From assembly GCF_001618955.1 (NCBI RefSeq), contig NZ_LVYV01000010.1, forward strand, positions 47,652-111,651: a DNA stretch of 64,000 bases. Direction: 5' to 3'. A program made the position numbers and the translations under genes. Below, in pieces: positions 1 through 8,488 of this stretch. Numbering within the stretch: position 1 is the stretch's first letter; each line of letters begins with the position of its first letter. The notes beneath the pieces are model-generated. The model worked only from the letters and a program-made list of their open reading frames with translations, had not been told where the DNA came from and searched no databases. This DNA is from Tardiphaga robiniae (GTDB lineage: Bacteria; Pseudomonadota; Alphaproteobacteria; Rhizobiales; Xanthobacteraceae).

Positions 1-663
1 CCGTTGCCACCCTGGATCAAGCGTGTCGCCGCCGATCGTACCGCTTCGCCGATGTTGAGTTCGTATGCGAAGGCGATCGTCCGCTACCGCGACGGCGCGG
101 TGCCCTACATTAAGCTGCTCGATGGCGGGCTGGTCGACAATTACGGCGTTTCCGGCCTCACCATCGCGCGCGAGTCATCGGAGACGCCCTATGGGCCGAT
201 TTCGCCGCAGCAGGCGGTGAAACTGCGGCGCGCGCTGTTTCTGGTGGTCGATGCCAAGGCCGGCATTTCCGGCAACTGGGTACAGACAGTGGAAGGACCG
301 AGTGGCGTCGATCTAATCAAGGCTGCCGTCGATACCACCATGGATGCCAGCGTCGGCGCCAGCTACACCGCCTTCGATCGCACCATGACGGAGTGGCAGA
401 ACTCGCTGGTGCGCTGGCGCTGCGGCCTGTCGGCAGCGGAGCGGGCGCGCTATGGCGCGCGCCCTGGCTGGAATTGCCGCGACCTCAAAATCTCCATTGG
501 ACGGTTAGGATTCGATCAGCTCGAGCCGACTCGCGCGGCTGTTCTTGAGACGGTCCCGACGCGTTTCTCGCTGCCGCAGGCGCAGGTCGATGAGGTTATC
601 GCCGCCGGCCGCGACGCGCTTCGCGCCAATCCGACCTTCCGGGCCTTTGCCGCGGGCATGTAG
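1..663 (+). CDS. Patatin-like phospholipase family protein, C-terminal part (5' end outside window)
   Basis: The reading frame is open from the first base and ends with TAG at 661-663, so only the C-terminal ~220 residues are visible. The segment LLDGGLVDNYGVSGL (about residues 40-54 of what is seen) matches the patatin block in which Asp of DGG is the second member of the Ser-Asp dyad. The GxSxG nucleophile elbow must lie upstream of the window. Patatin-like proteins are lipid acyl hydrolases; this one resembles the Rhizobiales type with a long C-terminal tail after the DGG block. Whether it is exported cannot be judged without the N-terminus. It reads in the same direction as gatB, 97 bp upstream of it. 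Confidence 0.8.
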   Translation, partial: PLPPWIKRVAADRTASPMLSSYAKAIVRYRDGAVPYIKLLDGGLVDNYGVSGLTIARESSETPYGPISPQQAVKLRRALFLVVDAKAGISGNWVQTVEGPSGVDLIKAAVDTTMDASVGASYTAFDRTMTEWQNSLVRWRCGLSAAERARYGARPGWNCRDLKISIGRLGFDQLEPTRAAVLETVPTRFSLPQAQVDEVIAAGRDALRANPTFRAFAAGM

Positions 664-760
664 GCGCGGCGGCGCCCGCGCTCTGTGATCGGGCTTAGGC
701 ATGGCTTGAACATGCCGCAGGGGGTTTTCCCGCGCCCGCGGTCGCGGTAGAAACCGCTCC

Positions 761-2245
761 ATGAACGCACCTGTCAAACCTTCGAAGCTCATCAAGGGCG
801 CCACCGGCGACTGGGAAATGGTCATCGGTCTGGAAATCCACGCCCAGGTCAATTCCCACGCCAAGCTGTTCTCCGGCTCGTCCACGGAGTTCGGTGGTTC
901 GCCGAACAGCCATGTCTCGCTGGTCGATGCGGCCATGCCGGGCATGCTGCCGGTCATCAACGAGGAATGCGTGAAGCAGGCGGTCCGTACCGGGCTCGGT
1001 CTGAAGGCACAGATCAACCGGCGCTCGACCTTCGACCGCAAGAATTACTTCTATCCGGACCTGCCGCAGGGCTACCAGATCAGCCAGTACAAGTCGCCGA
1101 TCGTGGGTGAGGGGGAGGTCACGGTTGAACTGTCCGATGGCGAGACCATCACCGTCGGCATCGAGCGCCTGCATCTCGAACAGGATGCCGGCAAGCTGGT
1201 GCATGACCAGAGCCCGACGCAGACTTTCGTCGATCTCAACCGGTCCGGCGTGGCGCTGATGGAGATCGTCTCCAAGCCCGATATGCGCTCGGCCGAGCAG
1301 GCCCAGGCCTATGTGTCGAAGCTGCGCACCATCCTGCGCTATCTCGGCACCTGCGATGGCGACATGGAGAAGGGCAACCTGCGCGCCGATTGCAACGTCT
1401 CGGTCCGCAAGCCGGGCGATCCCTATGGAACCCGCTGCGAGATCAAGAACGTCAACTCGATCCGCTTCATCGGCCAGGCCATCGATTATGAAGCCCGGCG
1501 CCAGATCGGAATCCTCGAGGATGGCGGGGTGATCGATCAGGAGACGCGGCTCTACGATCCCAACAAGGGCGAGACCCGGTCGATGCGCTCCAAGGAAGAG
1601 GCGCATGACTACCGCTATTTCCCGGATCCCGACCTGTTGCCGCTGGAATTCAGCGAGGAGTACGTTTCTGAGCTGAAGGCCGGGCTGCCGGAACTGCCGG
1701 ACGAGAAGAAGGCGCGGTTCATCAGCGCGTTCGGCCTGTCGGCCTATGACGCCGCCGTGCTGGTGGTCGAGCGCGAGAGTGCCGAGTTCTTCGAGACGAC
1801 GCTTGCGGGACTTGCCGACAAAGCACGCGACGGCAAGCTCGCCGCCAACTGGGTGATCAATGAACTGTTCGGGCGCCTCAACAAGGAAGGCCAGGACATC
1901 TCTTCATCACCGGTGTCGGCGGCGCAGATGGCCGCCATTGTCGATCTGATCGGGGAGGGGCTGATCTCCGGCAAGATCGCCAAGGACCTGTTCGAGATCG
2001 TCTGGACGGAAGGCGGTGATCCGCGCGCGCTCGTCGAAGAGCGCGGCATGAAGCAGGTGACGGACACCGGCGCCATCGAGAAGGTGGTCGACGACATCAT
2101 CGCAGCCAATCCCGACAAGGTCGCGCAGGCGCAGGCCAAGCCGGCTCTGATGGGTTGGTTCGTCGGGCAGGTGATGAAGTCCTCGGGCGGCAAGGCTAAT
2201 CCGCAGGTCGTCAACGACCTCCTCAAGAGCAAGCTCGGTATCTGA
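761..2245 (+). CDS. gatB: Aspartyl/glutamyl-tRNA(Asn/Gln) amidotransferase subunit B
   Basis: 494 aa, full length for GatB. The N-terminal catalytic kinase-like domain begins with [20 protein letters not shown] and contains the family signature around [13 protein letters not shown]; the C-terminal part is the YqeY-like tRNA-binding region. With GatA and GatC (not in this window) it converts Glu-tRNA(Gln) or Asp-tRNA(Asn) to the amidated form in the cytoplasm. Start ATG at 761 matches the usual N-terminus of rhizobial GatB; the ribosome binding site is weak. It stands alone here, followed by a strong terminator hairpin. Confidence 0.98.
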   Translation: MNAPVKPSKLIKGATGDWEMVIGLEIHAQVNSHAKLFSGSSTEFGGSPNSHVSLVDAAMPGMLPVINEECVKQAVRTGLGLKAQINRRSTFDRKNYFYPDLPQGYQISQYKSPIVGEGEVTVELSDGETITVGIERLHLEQDAGKLVHDQSPTQTFVDLNRSGVALMEIVSKPDMRSAEQAQAYVSKLRTILRYLGTCDGDMEKGNLRADCNVSVRKPGDPYGTRCEIKNVNSIRFIGQAIDYEARRQIGILEDGGVIDQETRLYDPNKGETRSMRSKEEAHDYRYFPDPDLLPLEFSEEYVSELKAGLPELPDEKKARFISAFGLSAYDAAVLVVERESAEFFETTLAGLADKARDGKLAANWVINELFGRLNKEGQDISSSPVSAAQMAAIVDLIGEGLISGKIAKDLFEIVWTEGGDPRALVEERGMKQVTDTGAIEKVVDDIIAANPDKVAQAQAKPALMGWFVGQVMKSSGGKANPQVVNDLLKSKLGI

Positions 2246-2265
2246 CGATCGCCTTGCGATGACCG

Positions 2266-2298
2266 CGGCGCCGCCTCGAGCGGCGCCGTTTTCGTTTT
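2266..2298 (+). terminator. Rho-independent terminator after gatB
   Basis: Perfect 9-bp stem (2266-2274 with 2280-2288), all G/C, 5-nt loop CTCGA, followed by TTTTCGTTTT. It lies 21 bp after the gatB stop. Confidence 0.85.
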
Positions 2299-2807
2299 GG
2301 CGGACCTCGCTGGCGCGTCGTAATCTACGCGATGAACGGTCGCGCGCGCGGAATCAGATCGCGAATCGGCGGGCCGTCAGCCGACAAAAAGTGCGGTTGT
2401 AGCCAGCACTGATAAGTCGCGATCGCGTTTTCTTGAAAAATATTTTCATTGCCAAAAATCCCGACTCAGAGTCCGCGGCACCTGCTTTCAGTACCCGACT
2501 CACGCTTGGAGACGGCAGAAGTTTGTGTAGTTGTTTGATAGTACGAATTGCGGGCGCACGGAAAAAATAAGCACTTTCTGCAATCTTGACATTTGTGGAC
2601 GCCGCGTTTCCGGGCGTTTCTCGCGCCGCTCCGTATGCCGGATTTCAAGTTGTGACTGAGCCCGTGGGGGAAGTGGCGCGTTGCGCTCATCAACACTTCC
2701 TTAAGCGAGAGACTGTTCTTTTGAAATCGTTGGTGTATTCGGGATGAAGTGCATTTCGATTCCCGAGTGCACGCAGCGATCAAGTCATCTCTTTATTGGA
2801 GGGCAAC
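2299..2807. other. Gene-poor intergenic region, likely promoter of the H1-like gene
   Basis: About 500 bp with no reading frame that looks coding by composition or similarity. The middle part is A+T-richer than its surroundings. A TTGACA hexamer sits at 2585-2590 but no convincing -10 element follows at the usual distance. The end of the region carries a strong Shine-Dalgarno (TTGGAGG) for the H1-like gene. Confidence 0.5.
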
Positions 2808-2918
2808 ATGGCCAAGAAAGCTACGAAGAAGGCAGTCAAGAAGACCGTCAAGAAGGCAGCGAAGAGCGCTGTGAAGAAGACCGCGAAGAAGACCAAGAAG
2901 GTCGCCAAGAAGAAGTAA
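2808..2918 (+). CDS. Small lysine-rich histone H1-like protein (36 aa)
   Basis: A 36-residue protein made almost only of Lys, Ala, Val and Thr, built on repeats of the KKAVKKT type. It starts at ATG 2808, eight or so bases after GGAGG (2798-2803), and stops at TAA 2916-2918. Its composition matches the C-terminal tail of histone H1, and similar tiny 'histone-like' proteins are found in Bradyrhizobium relatives. The expected role is nonspecific DNA or RNA binding; this is inference from composition. The gene is hidden inside a longer open frame (2744-3193) in another phase whose product would be a Glu/Gly-rich low-complexity artefact. The clear ribosome binding site and the family-like composition decide in favour of the short gene. 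Confidence 0.8.
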   Translation: MAKKATKKAVKKTVKKAAKSAVKKTAKKTKKVAKKK

Positions 2919-3639
2919 CTTCTTCTGCCACGATCGACGCCGGTGGCAACGCCGGCGACGTCACGAGAGCCACGACGACGATTTGCTTCTCGAAGCGGAT
3001 ATTGATCGCAGCTCTGGTCGACGAAAGAGGGTGTCGGCGAGACATCAGGTCAAACGGCTGGACCGTCACTCCGGGCAGGGCTTGCTCTTCCCGCGAACCG
3101 GTCCGGCAAAGAAGCCGGTCATTCCGTGATTGGCGTTCTTTATTCGGTGCGGATCATTGGTCCGCAGTTTCATCGGTGGCTCCGGCCACATGAGATATGA
3201 TCCTGACGTGTTGCCGACGCCCTCGTTTTTGCCGGTGCGGTTCATCCCCGGCGCTTTGAATTTCCTGATCCCGAATAGCTTTTGATCTGCTCGCTGTGAC
3301 GCATCTCGCATTGGCGTCGTCGCATGCGCGGAGCAGGCTCTTTTAATATCCCTGGTCGCCAACGCTACCGAGATGGTTACGGCATCCCCAAACAGCAGGG
3401 TAAACCGAATTCCGCGAAAATGCAGAAAACCCGCATAAATGCTGGTTTTTTGGCCGCGTACGGGCCGATTCAGGCTTCGGCTCTTCAGATTTCGTTCATC
3501 GCGATACTTAAACTGCTCTTCAAATTTGATCGGTCATATTGATCCCAACAAGCCGGCAAACGGCGGTTGGGATTGCATCAAATAACGGACAGGAGCCGCG
3601 CTCGGTTGGGGGCGGCAAAACTAAAAAAAGGAATGACCG
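2919..3639. other. 720-bp region without a recognisable gene
   Basis: No open frame here has family similarity or a convincing start. Two structures are visible: a T-tailed hairpin at 3426-3451 and an inverted repeat with arms ATCCCAAC (3542-3549) and GTTGGGAT (3566-3573), about 70 bp upstream of the next gene. The stretch 3480-3560 is A+T-rich and could hold the promoter of the Sel1-like gene. Confidence 0.45.
3426..3451 (+). terminator. Candidate rho-independent terminator
   Basis: Stem AAAACC/GGTTTT plus GCA/TGC separated by one mismatch, loop TAAA, followed by a T-run ending at 3451. It is about 500 bp past the H1-like gene, so its transcript is unclear; it may end a long 3' UTR or an unannotated small RNA. 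Confidence 0.45.
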
Positions 3640-3909
3640 ATGTTTCAGGGGCAGATCGATTTTGAAGCTGCGATGCCGATCGCAGAGACCGCCATCCAGG
3701 ACGTGCTGTTCGAGCGCGGTCTGTATTGGGCGTCGGGCCGTTCGGGGATCGTTGACCTCGTCGCCGCGCACAAGTGGTTCAACCTCGCGGCCCTCAAGGG
3801 CCGGGTCGATGCCATCCCGATGCGCCGCGAAGTCGCCGAGATGATGTCGGATGTCGAGATCGCCGCCGCGCAGCGCGATGCCCGCGCCTGGTTGTCGACG
3901 GTTCACTAA
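3640..3909 (+). CDS. Small Sel1-repeat-like protein
   Basis: 89 aa. The segment DLVAAHKWFNLAALKG (about residues 39-54) is one Sel1-type helical repeat (AxxW(F/Y)xxAAxxG), preceded by the short motif ERGLYWASGR. Sel1-like repeats form TPR-like solenoids that mediate protein contacts, but a single repeat suggests a small adaptor or a minimal stand-alone fold. No signal peptide is seen. ATG 3640 has AAAGGAATGACCG just upstream. Conserved hypothetical proteins of this size and sequence occur in Bradyrhizobium relatives; no function is known to me. Confidence 0.8.
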   Translation: MFQGQIDFEAAMPIAETAIQDVLFERGLYWASGRSGIVDLVAAHKWFNLAALKGRVDAIPMRREVAEMMSDVEIAAAQRDARAWLSTVH

Positions 3910-3974
3910 TCCGACTGCGTGTTTTCGCGGTGGTTCGGCAGGCGCGATGCCCGCCGGGGCAGGGTGATGAGCCG

Positions 3975-4361
3975 CTACTTCTTGACGATGGTGAAGATGC
4001 CGTCGGTCTCCGGCTCCGCCACATAGCGGTTGTCCGGCGTCGAGAACCGGATGCGCAGTTTGCGGGTCGCGTCGGCAAAGCCGATCGTCCACCCCTCATA
4101 GAGCCGCCACGCTGCGATCTCGTCCATGACGGGGAAAGTCCTGGCGCAGTCCTTGGCCACGTCGATCTGTGAACCGCCGATGGTGCTTTCGCTCTTCAAA
4201 ACGACGCGGCAGCGTTTCCTGCCCTTGGCGTCCTGGAGCTCCCAGGCTCCGTAAATATCCTTGAGCATCGCCGGATCGACAAGATCCATCAGCTTGAGGG
4301 TTTGCCCAGATGCGGCAGATGAGATCGCCATTGCGACGGCCATCACGGCAGCCCATTTCAT
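3975..4361 (-). CDS. Exported AprI/Inh-type metalloprotease inhibitor-like protein
   Basis: 128 aa from ATG 4361. Residues 1-20 form a signal peptide (MKWAAVMAVAMAISSAASG) and the mature part carries the Inh pattern YGAWELQDAKGRKRCRVVL, then a second Cys (KDC) and a Trp-containing strand (EIAAWRLYEGWTIGF). In Inh/AprI proteins these two cysteines form a disulfide in a small beta-barrel that blocks secreted serralysin-type proteases in the periplasm. An upstream ATG at 4403 would add 14 residues ahead of the signal peptide; 4361 is preferred because GAGGGAG lies 8-9 bases before it. No protease gene is in the window, so the target is unknown. Confidence 0.75.
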   Translation of the reverse strand: MKWAAVMAVAMAISSAASGQTLKLMDLVDPAMLKDIYGAWELQDAKGRKRCRVVLKSESTIGGSQIDVAKDCARTFPVMDEIAAWRLYEGWTIGFADATRKLRIRFSTPDNRYVAEPETDGIFTIVKK

Positions 4362-4514
4362 ATCGCGCACTCCCTCGCATACGTTCAAATGTACCGTAGC
4401 CACGTCACGGCCTTGTTACGAGCGTCGCGGTTGTAACTGGCATGTGCGCCCCAATGTCTGTCTCGTCGCTTGCACAGCGAGGCCGGGAGGCCGCGCAACA
4501 AAAAGGATAATGCC

Positions 4515-4841
4515 ATGTCGACGAAGAAACTCACGCTCCCATCCATCATCCGCGCCAGCGGCCTTGCGACGCTGGTGGGTATTGCCATCGGCGCGGCCCA
4601 GCCTGCAGTTGCTGCATCGGCGCCCGCATATCCGCAATGGATCAGCGCGTCCGCTGCTGTCACATCCACCGATATCAGTGCGGCACGCAAGAACCGGCAG
4701 GTGAGGCGCACATCTCCGCGTGATGCCTATGGCAGCTATGTTGGCGGGGGCAGCTATGTTGGGGCGCCCGGCGGGGTATCGCAGTCCTATCCCGGCTACG
4801 GCTATGGCGTCGGAGACAATTCGCGGAATCAGACCTGGTAG
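4515..4841 (+). CDS. Small exported Gly/Tyr-rich protein
   Basis: 108 aa with an N-terminal signal peptide (hydrophobic run ASGLATLVGIAIGAAQ, cleavage expected near AVAASA at about residue 34). The C-terminal third is rich in Gly, Tyr and Ser (GSYVGGGSYVGAPGG, then GYGYGVG), which suggests an unstructured or surface-associated tail. The start ATG 4515 follows AAAAGGATAATGCC; an upstream frame extension has no good start signal. I do not recognise a named family. It reads away from the Inh-like gene, so the two share the 4362-4514 intergenic region. Confidence 0.7.
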   Translation: MSTKKLTLPSIIRASGLATLVGIAIGAAQPAVAASAPAYPQWISASAAVTSTDISAARKNRQVRRTSPRDAYGSYVGGGSYVGAPGGVSQSYPGYGYGVGDNSRNQTW

Positions 4842-4903
4842 GTCCGTCATCCAGGACGTGACGACTCGGCCGCGACCATAAGCGTCGTCCGGGGAGGGTG
4901 TGC

Positions 4904-4993
4904 ATGGCTGTCGTGGAAGGTGATGGCGGAGAGGGCATCGGGAATCCTTCTTTAAGGATTGCCGGGCATCATTCGCTTAAGCGGAGAGTTTGA
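4904..4993 (+). CDS. Candidate 29-aa small ORF between the exported protein and a terminator
   Basis: ATG 4904 has a near-ideal Shine-Dalgarno (GGGGAGGG at 4891-4898) and the frame runs 29 codons to TGA 4991-4993. A strong terminator follows 20 bp later. The peptide starts MAVVEGDGGEG and ends in a basic stretch KRRV. No similarity is recognised. It could instead be part of a small RNA or the 3' UTR of the preceding gene. Support is only the ribosome binding site and the position. Confidence 0.3.
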   Translation: MAVVEGDGGEGIGNPSLRIAGHHSLKRRV

Positions 4994-5012
4994 GTACCGC
5001 TAGCAGGTAGAG

Positions 5013-5041
5013 ACCCGCCGGAGCGACCCGGCGGGTTTTTC
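5013..5041 (+). terminator. Rho-independent terminator
   Basis: Stem ACCCGCCG (5013-5020) with CGGCGGGT (5029-5036), 8-nt loop, followed by TTTTTCTTT. It ends the transcript of the small exported protein and the 29-aa candidate ORF. Confidence 0.85.
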
Positions 5042-5094
5042 TTTGTTACTTGCGCCGATCTATGGCGTCGTAACCCGCGTAACAAGGTAGTGAG

Positions 5095-5873
5095 TTATTT
5101 TGCAGGGTAATACACGAATGCGTCCACCACGCGCTTTAGTCCAAAGGAAGCCGAAAACTGAATTGTCAGTTTTGATCCTTCGATCTCAACAATCTCGCCT
5201 ATTCCGAATTTAGCGTGCTCGACGATCTCACCAACCATATACGGTGAAATGTAGTTGTCGTTGATATACGGACTCGAACTGGGGAGCGACCGGCCACGCG
5301 CTTGGGGGCGAGATGGACTCTCCAACCCCGCTAGCCGATCTTCGATTGCTCGCAGTTGATCGATGACCACCTTTTGTTCGGGCGTGGCTGCATGCTCCAA
5401 TCGCAACCGTCCGCGAGCGTTTGTCACCGGATTCTCGACTTGATAATTTGGGGACAGAACGACGTCCACTGCATGCTGCAGCTTCTCTCGCGCAGCAACT
5501 AAGTCACGCGGGTGAGTTCTAGAGAACGCAATCGAGCGATAAAGGCTCACGTCGAATGGAATTCTCTGCCCCACCTCGTGCATGTGAATAATTGGCTTCT
5601 GCACCATGTGTCTGATGCGATTTCATAAAAGACGTTCGGATTGAGCCTGTGAGATCGGCGACAACGATCTCTGCCGATAGAAGTCGTTCGATTACCTGAG
5701 CGTCGATAAGGCCTGGGTGTGCAATCTTGTCGGCGCGATCAACGATGAAATCACTTCGAGCGTCAAAGGCGGGCTCCACGATGCCTTTGAAGAAACCAAT
5801 CAGCGTGAATTCGTTCCTGGCTGTCATCGTCTCCGATCTGGGAGACCACGAAGCAGCGCTTCTTTACCGTCAT
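5095..5873 (-). pseudogene. Frameshifted gene: nucleoside 2-deoxyribosyltransferase-like domain fused to a UvrD/PcrA-type Tudor domain
   Basis: Read on the minus strand from ATG 5873, the protein begins MTVKKRCFVVSQIGDDDSQE, then continues in a second frame (GIVEPAFDARSDF, ADKIAHPGLIDAQVIERLL, VVADLTG), a short third (NPNVFYEI) and a fourth (RHMVQKPIIHMHEVGQRIPFDV) to the stop at 5095. Three single-base changes join the pieces: one extra base in the AAA at 5793-5795, one missing near 5641-5644 and one missing near 5614-5617. Corrected length is 780 nt, 259 aa. The pattern ADLTGxNPNVFYE...RH..KP is typical of nucleoside deoxyribosyltransferase-like (TIR-related fold) proteins. The last ~48 residues (VGEIVEHAKFGIGEIVEIEG, KLTIQF, KRVVDAFV) match the C-terminal Tudor domain of UvrD/PcrA helicases. 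It is either a decaying gene or a locally poor assembly. Confidence 0.75.
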
Positions 5874-6025
5874 GTTGGATTCTCACTTCAATACCTTGGA
5901 GCGCAGCTTCGCTGATACGCCGCGAGCTTCACAAAGTAGCTGATGACGACGGGGTGTGCGTTGAAGTGGGCGCAGGAAGGAATCGTCAGAAAAAATGTAG
6001 ATGTAGCAATGCTTTAGAGGGGAGA

Positions 6026-6116
6026 TGGCGGAGCCGGAGGGATTCGAACCCTCGATACCCTTGAGAGGTATGCCGCTTTAGCAAAGCGGTGCCTTCAGCC
6101 ACTCGGCCACAGCTCC
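6026..6116 (-). tRNA. tRNA-Ser (anticodon GCU)
   Basis: The minus strand folds as a class II tRNA: acceptor GGAGCTG with CGGCTCC, anticodon stem CCGCT/AGCGG with loop TTGCTAA (anticodon GCT), a long variable arm (TACC/GGTA paired) and the T-loop GGTTCGAATCC. Discriminator base G and an encoded CCA end it at 6026. It decodes AGC/AGU serine codons. No T-rich terminator hairpin is obvious downstream; a T6 run lies at about 5992-5997 on that strand. Confidence 0.97.
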
Positions 6117-6788
6117 ATCATTGCTGCATATGCCCGACACCGTCGCGAGCCGCAAGCGCCAGATCGCAGTCTGCAGCGTATGTTCGCAAAAATCGGACGC
6201 ATCCGATGTGGATGTGACTTTATAATCTCCAGGTGCCGAGCCGCTTGTGGTGCATCTGCCGCGGAGAAAATGGGCCCCGAGGCCGTTTATCGATTGCCAT
6301 CCGCCGTTCCGCACTTGCCGGAATTTATCGCTCCGGCAGATACGAGACGATTCGGCTGATGGAGCAGGAAAGCCGGTCAGATACATCGAATGCGAGTGTG
6401 AATGTGTTTCTGCTCGTTACGGGACGGGTCGGTGCCCTGAAATGCGGCGCTAGAAATTCTTATGTTGAAACAATTGCTTGCCAAGAATGCGCATTCACGA
6501 GTCCGTGTGATTTAGGCAACACAGCCTAGGAAACGGCCGAATGGAGGCCGCTTTGAGGCGTTCCATTGTTGCGAAGCGAGAAACCTTAGGAGATGGTCTC
6601 GGTGCGACGGAGGGGGGCATCCCGAGGTCGTCCCGTAAGGTGGTTCGTCCTGAACCTCGTCGGCACGTTTTGTGCGACGGGTTTTGAGATTCGGAGCGTT
6701 TGCGGGTTGTCAGGGATTAAGGGGACTTGTCTTCAGGGTGGCCTCCACCCCGTTGCAGAACCTTCCCTAAAGCAACTTGGAGGTTTAC
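6117..6788. other. 670-bp intergenic region between tRNA-Ser and the porin gene
   Basis: No coding frame is supported. It should contain the tRNA promoter (right side of the tRNA, minus strand) and the porin promoter. Small hairpins occur at 6513-6528 (TAGGC/GCCTA) and 6534-6550 (CGGCC/GGCCG), and a longer pairing CGAGGT/ACCTCG spans about 6629-6660, consistent with a structured porin leader. The porin ribosome binding site (TTGGAGG, 6778-6784) is strong. Confidence 0.5.
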
Positions 6789-8315
6789 ATGAAGACGATT
6801 AAGGGCCTTATTCTCGGCTCGACGGCAGCTCTGCTCGCCGTTGGCGGAGCTCAGGCAGCCGATCTTCCCGTCAAGGCCAAAGCGGTCGAATACGTGAAGA
6901 TCTGCTCCCTCTATGGCGCGGGTTTCTACTACATCCCGGGCACCGACACCTGCATCAAGATCGGCGGCGCGATCCGTTTGGACACCTCGTTCAACGCCGC
7001 AGCTTACGACACCCCGTTCTGGCAGGGTGGCGCTGGTGGCAATAATCTTTGGACCAAGGATTATTTCATCACCCGCGAGCGTATCAACCTGACCACCGAT
7101 ACCCGCACTGCCACCGAATACGGTGTCCTGCGTACCTACGCGAACATGCAGTTCGACTTCTCGCAGAACCGTGAATCGATCGCTGGCGGCTTCACCGAAG
7201 TCGACTACGCCTTCATCCAGTTCGCCGGCTTCACCTTCGGTAAGGCTGTCTCGCAGTTCGATCCGCAGTGGGCCCTCAACAAGCCTTACATCTCGTCGGG
7301 CTTCATGGCTGGTTCGAACAACACGACCGGTATCCCGCAGATCGCCTACACCGCTTCGTTCGGTAACGGCGTGTCGGCGACGATCTCGCTCGAAAACGCT
7401 TCGGCCTACCGCAACGCCGGCCTCTGGAATACCAACGGCTTCATCACCGGACCGGGCGCGAGCACGTTCACGGGTGCGTTCTACGGCACGTCGTCGAACA
7501 CCTTCCTGGGCAACGCCTACGGGGGCAACCACATTCCTGACGTCGTCGGCAACATCCGCCTCGACCAGGCTTGGGGCACGCTGCACTTCGGCGCTGCGAT
7601 GCACACTGCTACCCCGGGCTTCTACGGCGCGAACGAAGCTACCGGTCACGCTGACGACAAGTACGGTTTCGCAGTCAACGGTGCGGTTGAATTCAAGAAC
7701 CTGCCCACCGGCGCTGGCGACACTCTGAAGCTCGAAGCAACCTACGCCAAGGGCGCAGCGAAGTACGCGATCGCTGGCGGCACCACCGACACCTCGGGCG
7801 GCGGTCGTTTCGCGAAGGTCGACGGCAACACCATCGGCTTCGGTTACGTTCTCGATGGCGTCTACACCACCGGTGGCCAGATCATCCAGAGCGAGGCCTG
7901 GTCGGTCGCTGGCTTCTACGAGCACTACTGGAACCCGGCATGGCGCACGTCGCTGTTCGGCAGCTACAGCAGCATCTCGTACGGTGACGGCAATGCTCTG
8001 ATGCTCGCCGCATTCCAGGGCCTCACCACGGGTGGCCCGGGCACGAGCAGCTCGTCGGCTGCAGCATCTCGCGCTGGCACCTTCGCCGGCACGGGCAACT
8101 TCGACTTCGCTGTGGCCCAGATCGGTACCCGTACTGCCTGGACCCCCGTCAAGAACCTGACCCTGTCGGCTGAATTCACTTACAGCCGCCTCGAGCAGAA
8201 CCTCAACGGCACCTACACCGTGACGAGCATGTCCGGCAAGCCGGCTGGTACGGTCCTGAACACGCGCGACCAGAACCTCTACAACGGTTCGGTTCAGATC
8301 CTGCGCTCGTTCTAA
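6789..8315 (+). CDS. Outer-membrane porin, Bradyrhizobium type (Porin_2 family)
   Basis: 508 aa from ATG 6789, which is five bases after TTGGAGG. Signal peptide residues 1-23 (GLILGSTAALLAVGGAQA, cleaved before ADLP). The mature start, with the pattern VEYVKICSLYGAGFYYIPG, TDTCIKIGG and IRLD, is the hallmark of rhizobial Porin_2 proteins, as is the alternating beta-strand pattern ending in an aromatic C-terminus (QILRSF) that targets the BAM complex. It forms a trimeric general diffusion pore. Strong ribosome binding site, biased codon use (favoured codons such as TTC, AAC, GGC almost throughout) and a strong terminator all suggest high expression. Confidence 0.95.
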   Translation: MKTIKGLILGSTAALLAVGGAQAADLPVKAKAVEYVKICSLYGAGFYYIPGTDTCIKIGGAIRLDTSFNAAAYDTPFWQGGAGGNNLWTKDYFITRERINLTTDTRTATEYGVLRTYANMQFDFSQNRESIAGGFTEVDYAFIQFAGFTFGKAVSQFDPQWALNKPYISSGFMAGSNNTTGIPQIAYTASFGNGVSATISLENASAYRNAGLWNTNGFITGPGASTFTGAFYGTSSNTFLGNAYGGNHIPDVVGNIRLDQAWGTLHFGAAMHTATPGFYGANEATGHADDKYGFAVNGAVEFKNLPTGAGDTLKLEATYAKGAAKYAIAGGTTDTSGGGRFAKVDGNTIGFGYVLDGVYTTGGQIIQSEAWSVAGFYEHYWNPAWRTSLFGSYSSISYGDGNALMLAAFQGLTTGGPGTSSSSAAASRAGTFAGTGNFDFAVAQIGTRTAWTPVKNLTLSAEFTYSRLEQNLNGTYTVTSMSGKPAGTVLNTRDQNLYNGSVQILRSF

Positions 8316-8353
8316 TATCGACTGCCTCACGGCAATCGCTATCTGAAACAAAG

Positions 8354-8384
8354 ACCCCCGGCAGGAAACTGCCGGGGGTTTTTG
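8354..8384 (+). terminator. Rho-independent terminator of the porin gene
   Basis: Perfect 11-bp stem ACCCCCGGCAG/CTGCCGGGGGT with a GAAA tetraloop, followed by TTTTT. Stem 8354-8379. Confidence 0.95.
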
Positions 8385-8415
8385 CTTGCGTGATCGATCG
8401 CTGTGCCGAGGCGTA

Positions 8416-8461
8416 GGATGGGTTTCGCTTCGACGCTTACGCGTCTGCGGTCTACCCATCC
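8416..8461. repeat. REP-like inverted repeat (GGATGGGT...ACCCATCC)
   Basis: Arms GGATGGGT (8416-8423) and ACCCATCC (8454-8461) enclose TTTCGCTTCGACGC-type sequence. The same arms with TTTCGC next to them occur at 38668-38699. It sits between the porin terminator and the converging slt gene, and could also end slt transcripts. Confidence 0.6.
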
Positions 8462-8488
8462 GACGTATTCGCACTGTCCTGGTTGATG

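Noticed and set aside
2744..3193. 149-codon frame over the H1-like gene
   Set aside because: Its protein is a Glu/Gln/Gly-rich artefact of the repeated AAG codons read in another phase; the 36-aa frame has the ribosome binding site and a known composition type.
6717..8474. 585-codon open frame opposite the porin
   Set aside because: Shadow of the porin gene caused by strong codon bias; Val/Arg/Glu-rich without recognisable domains.
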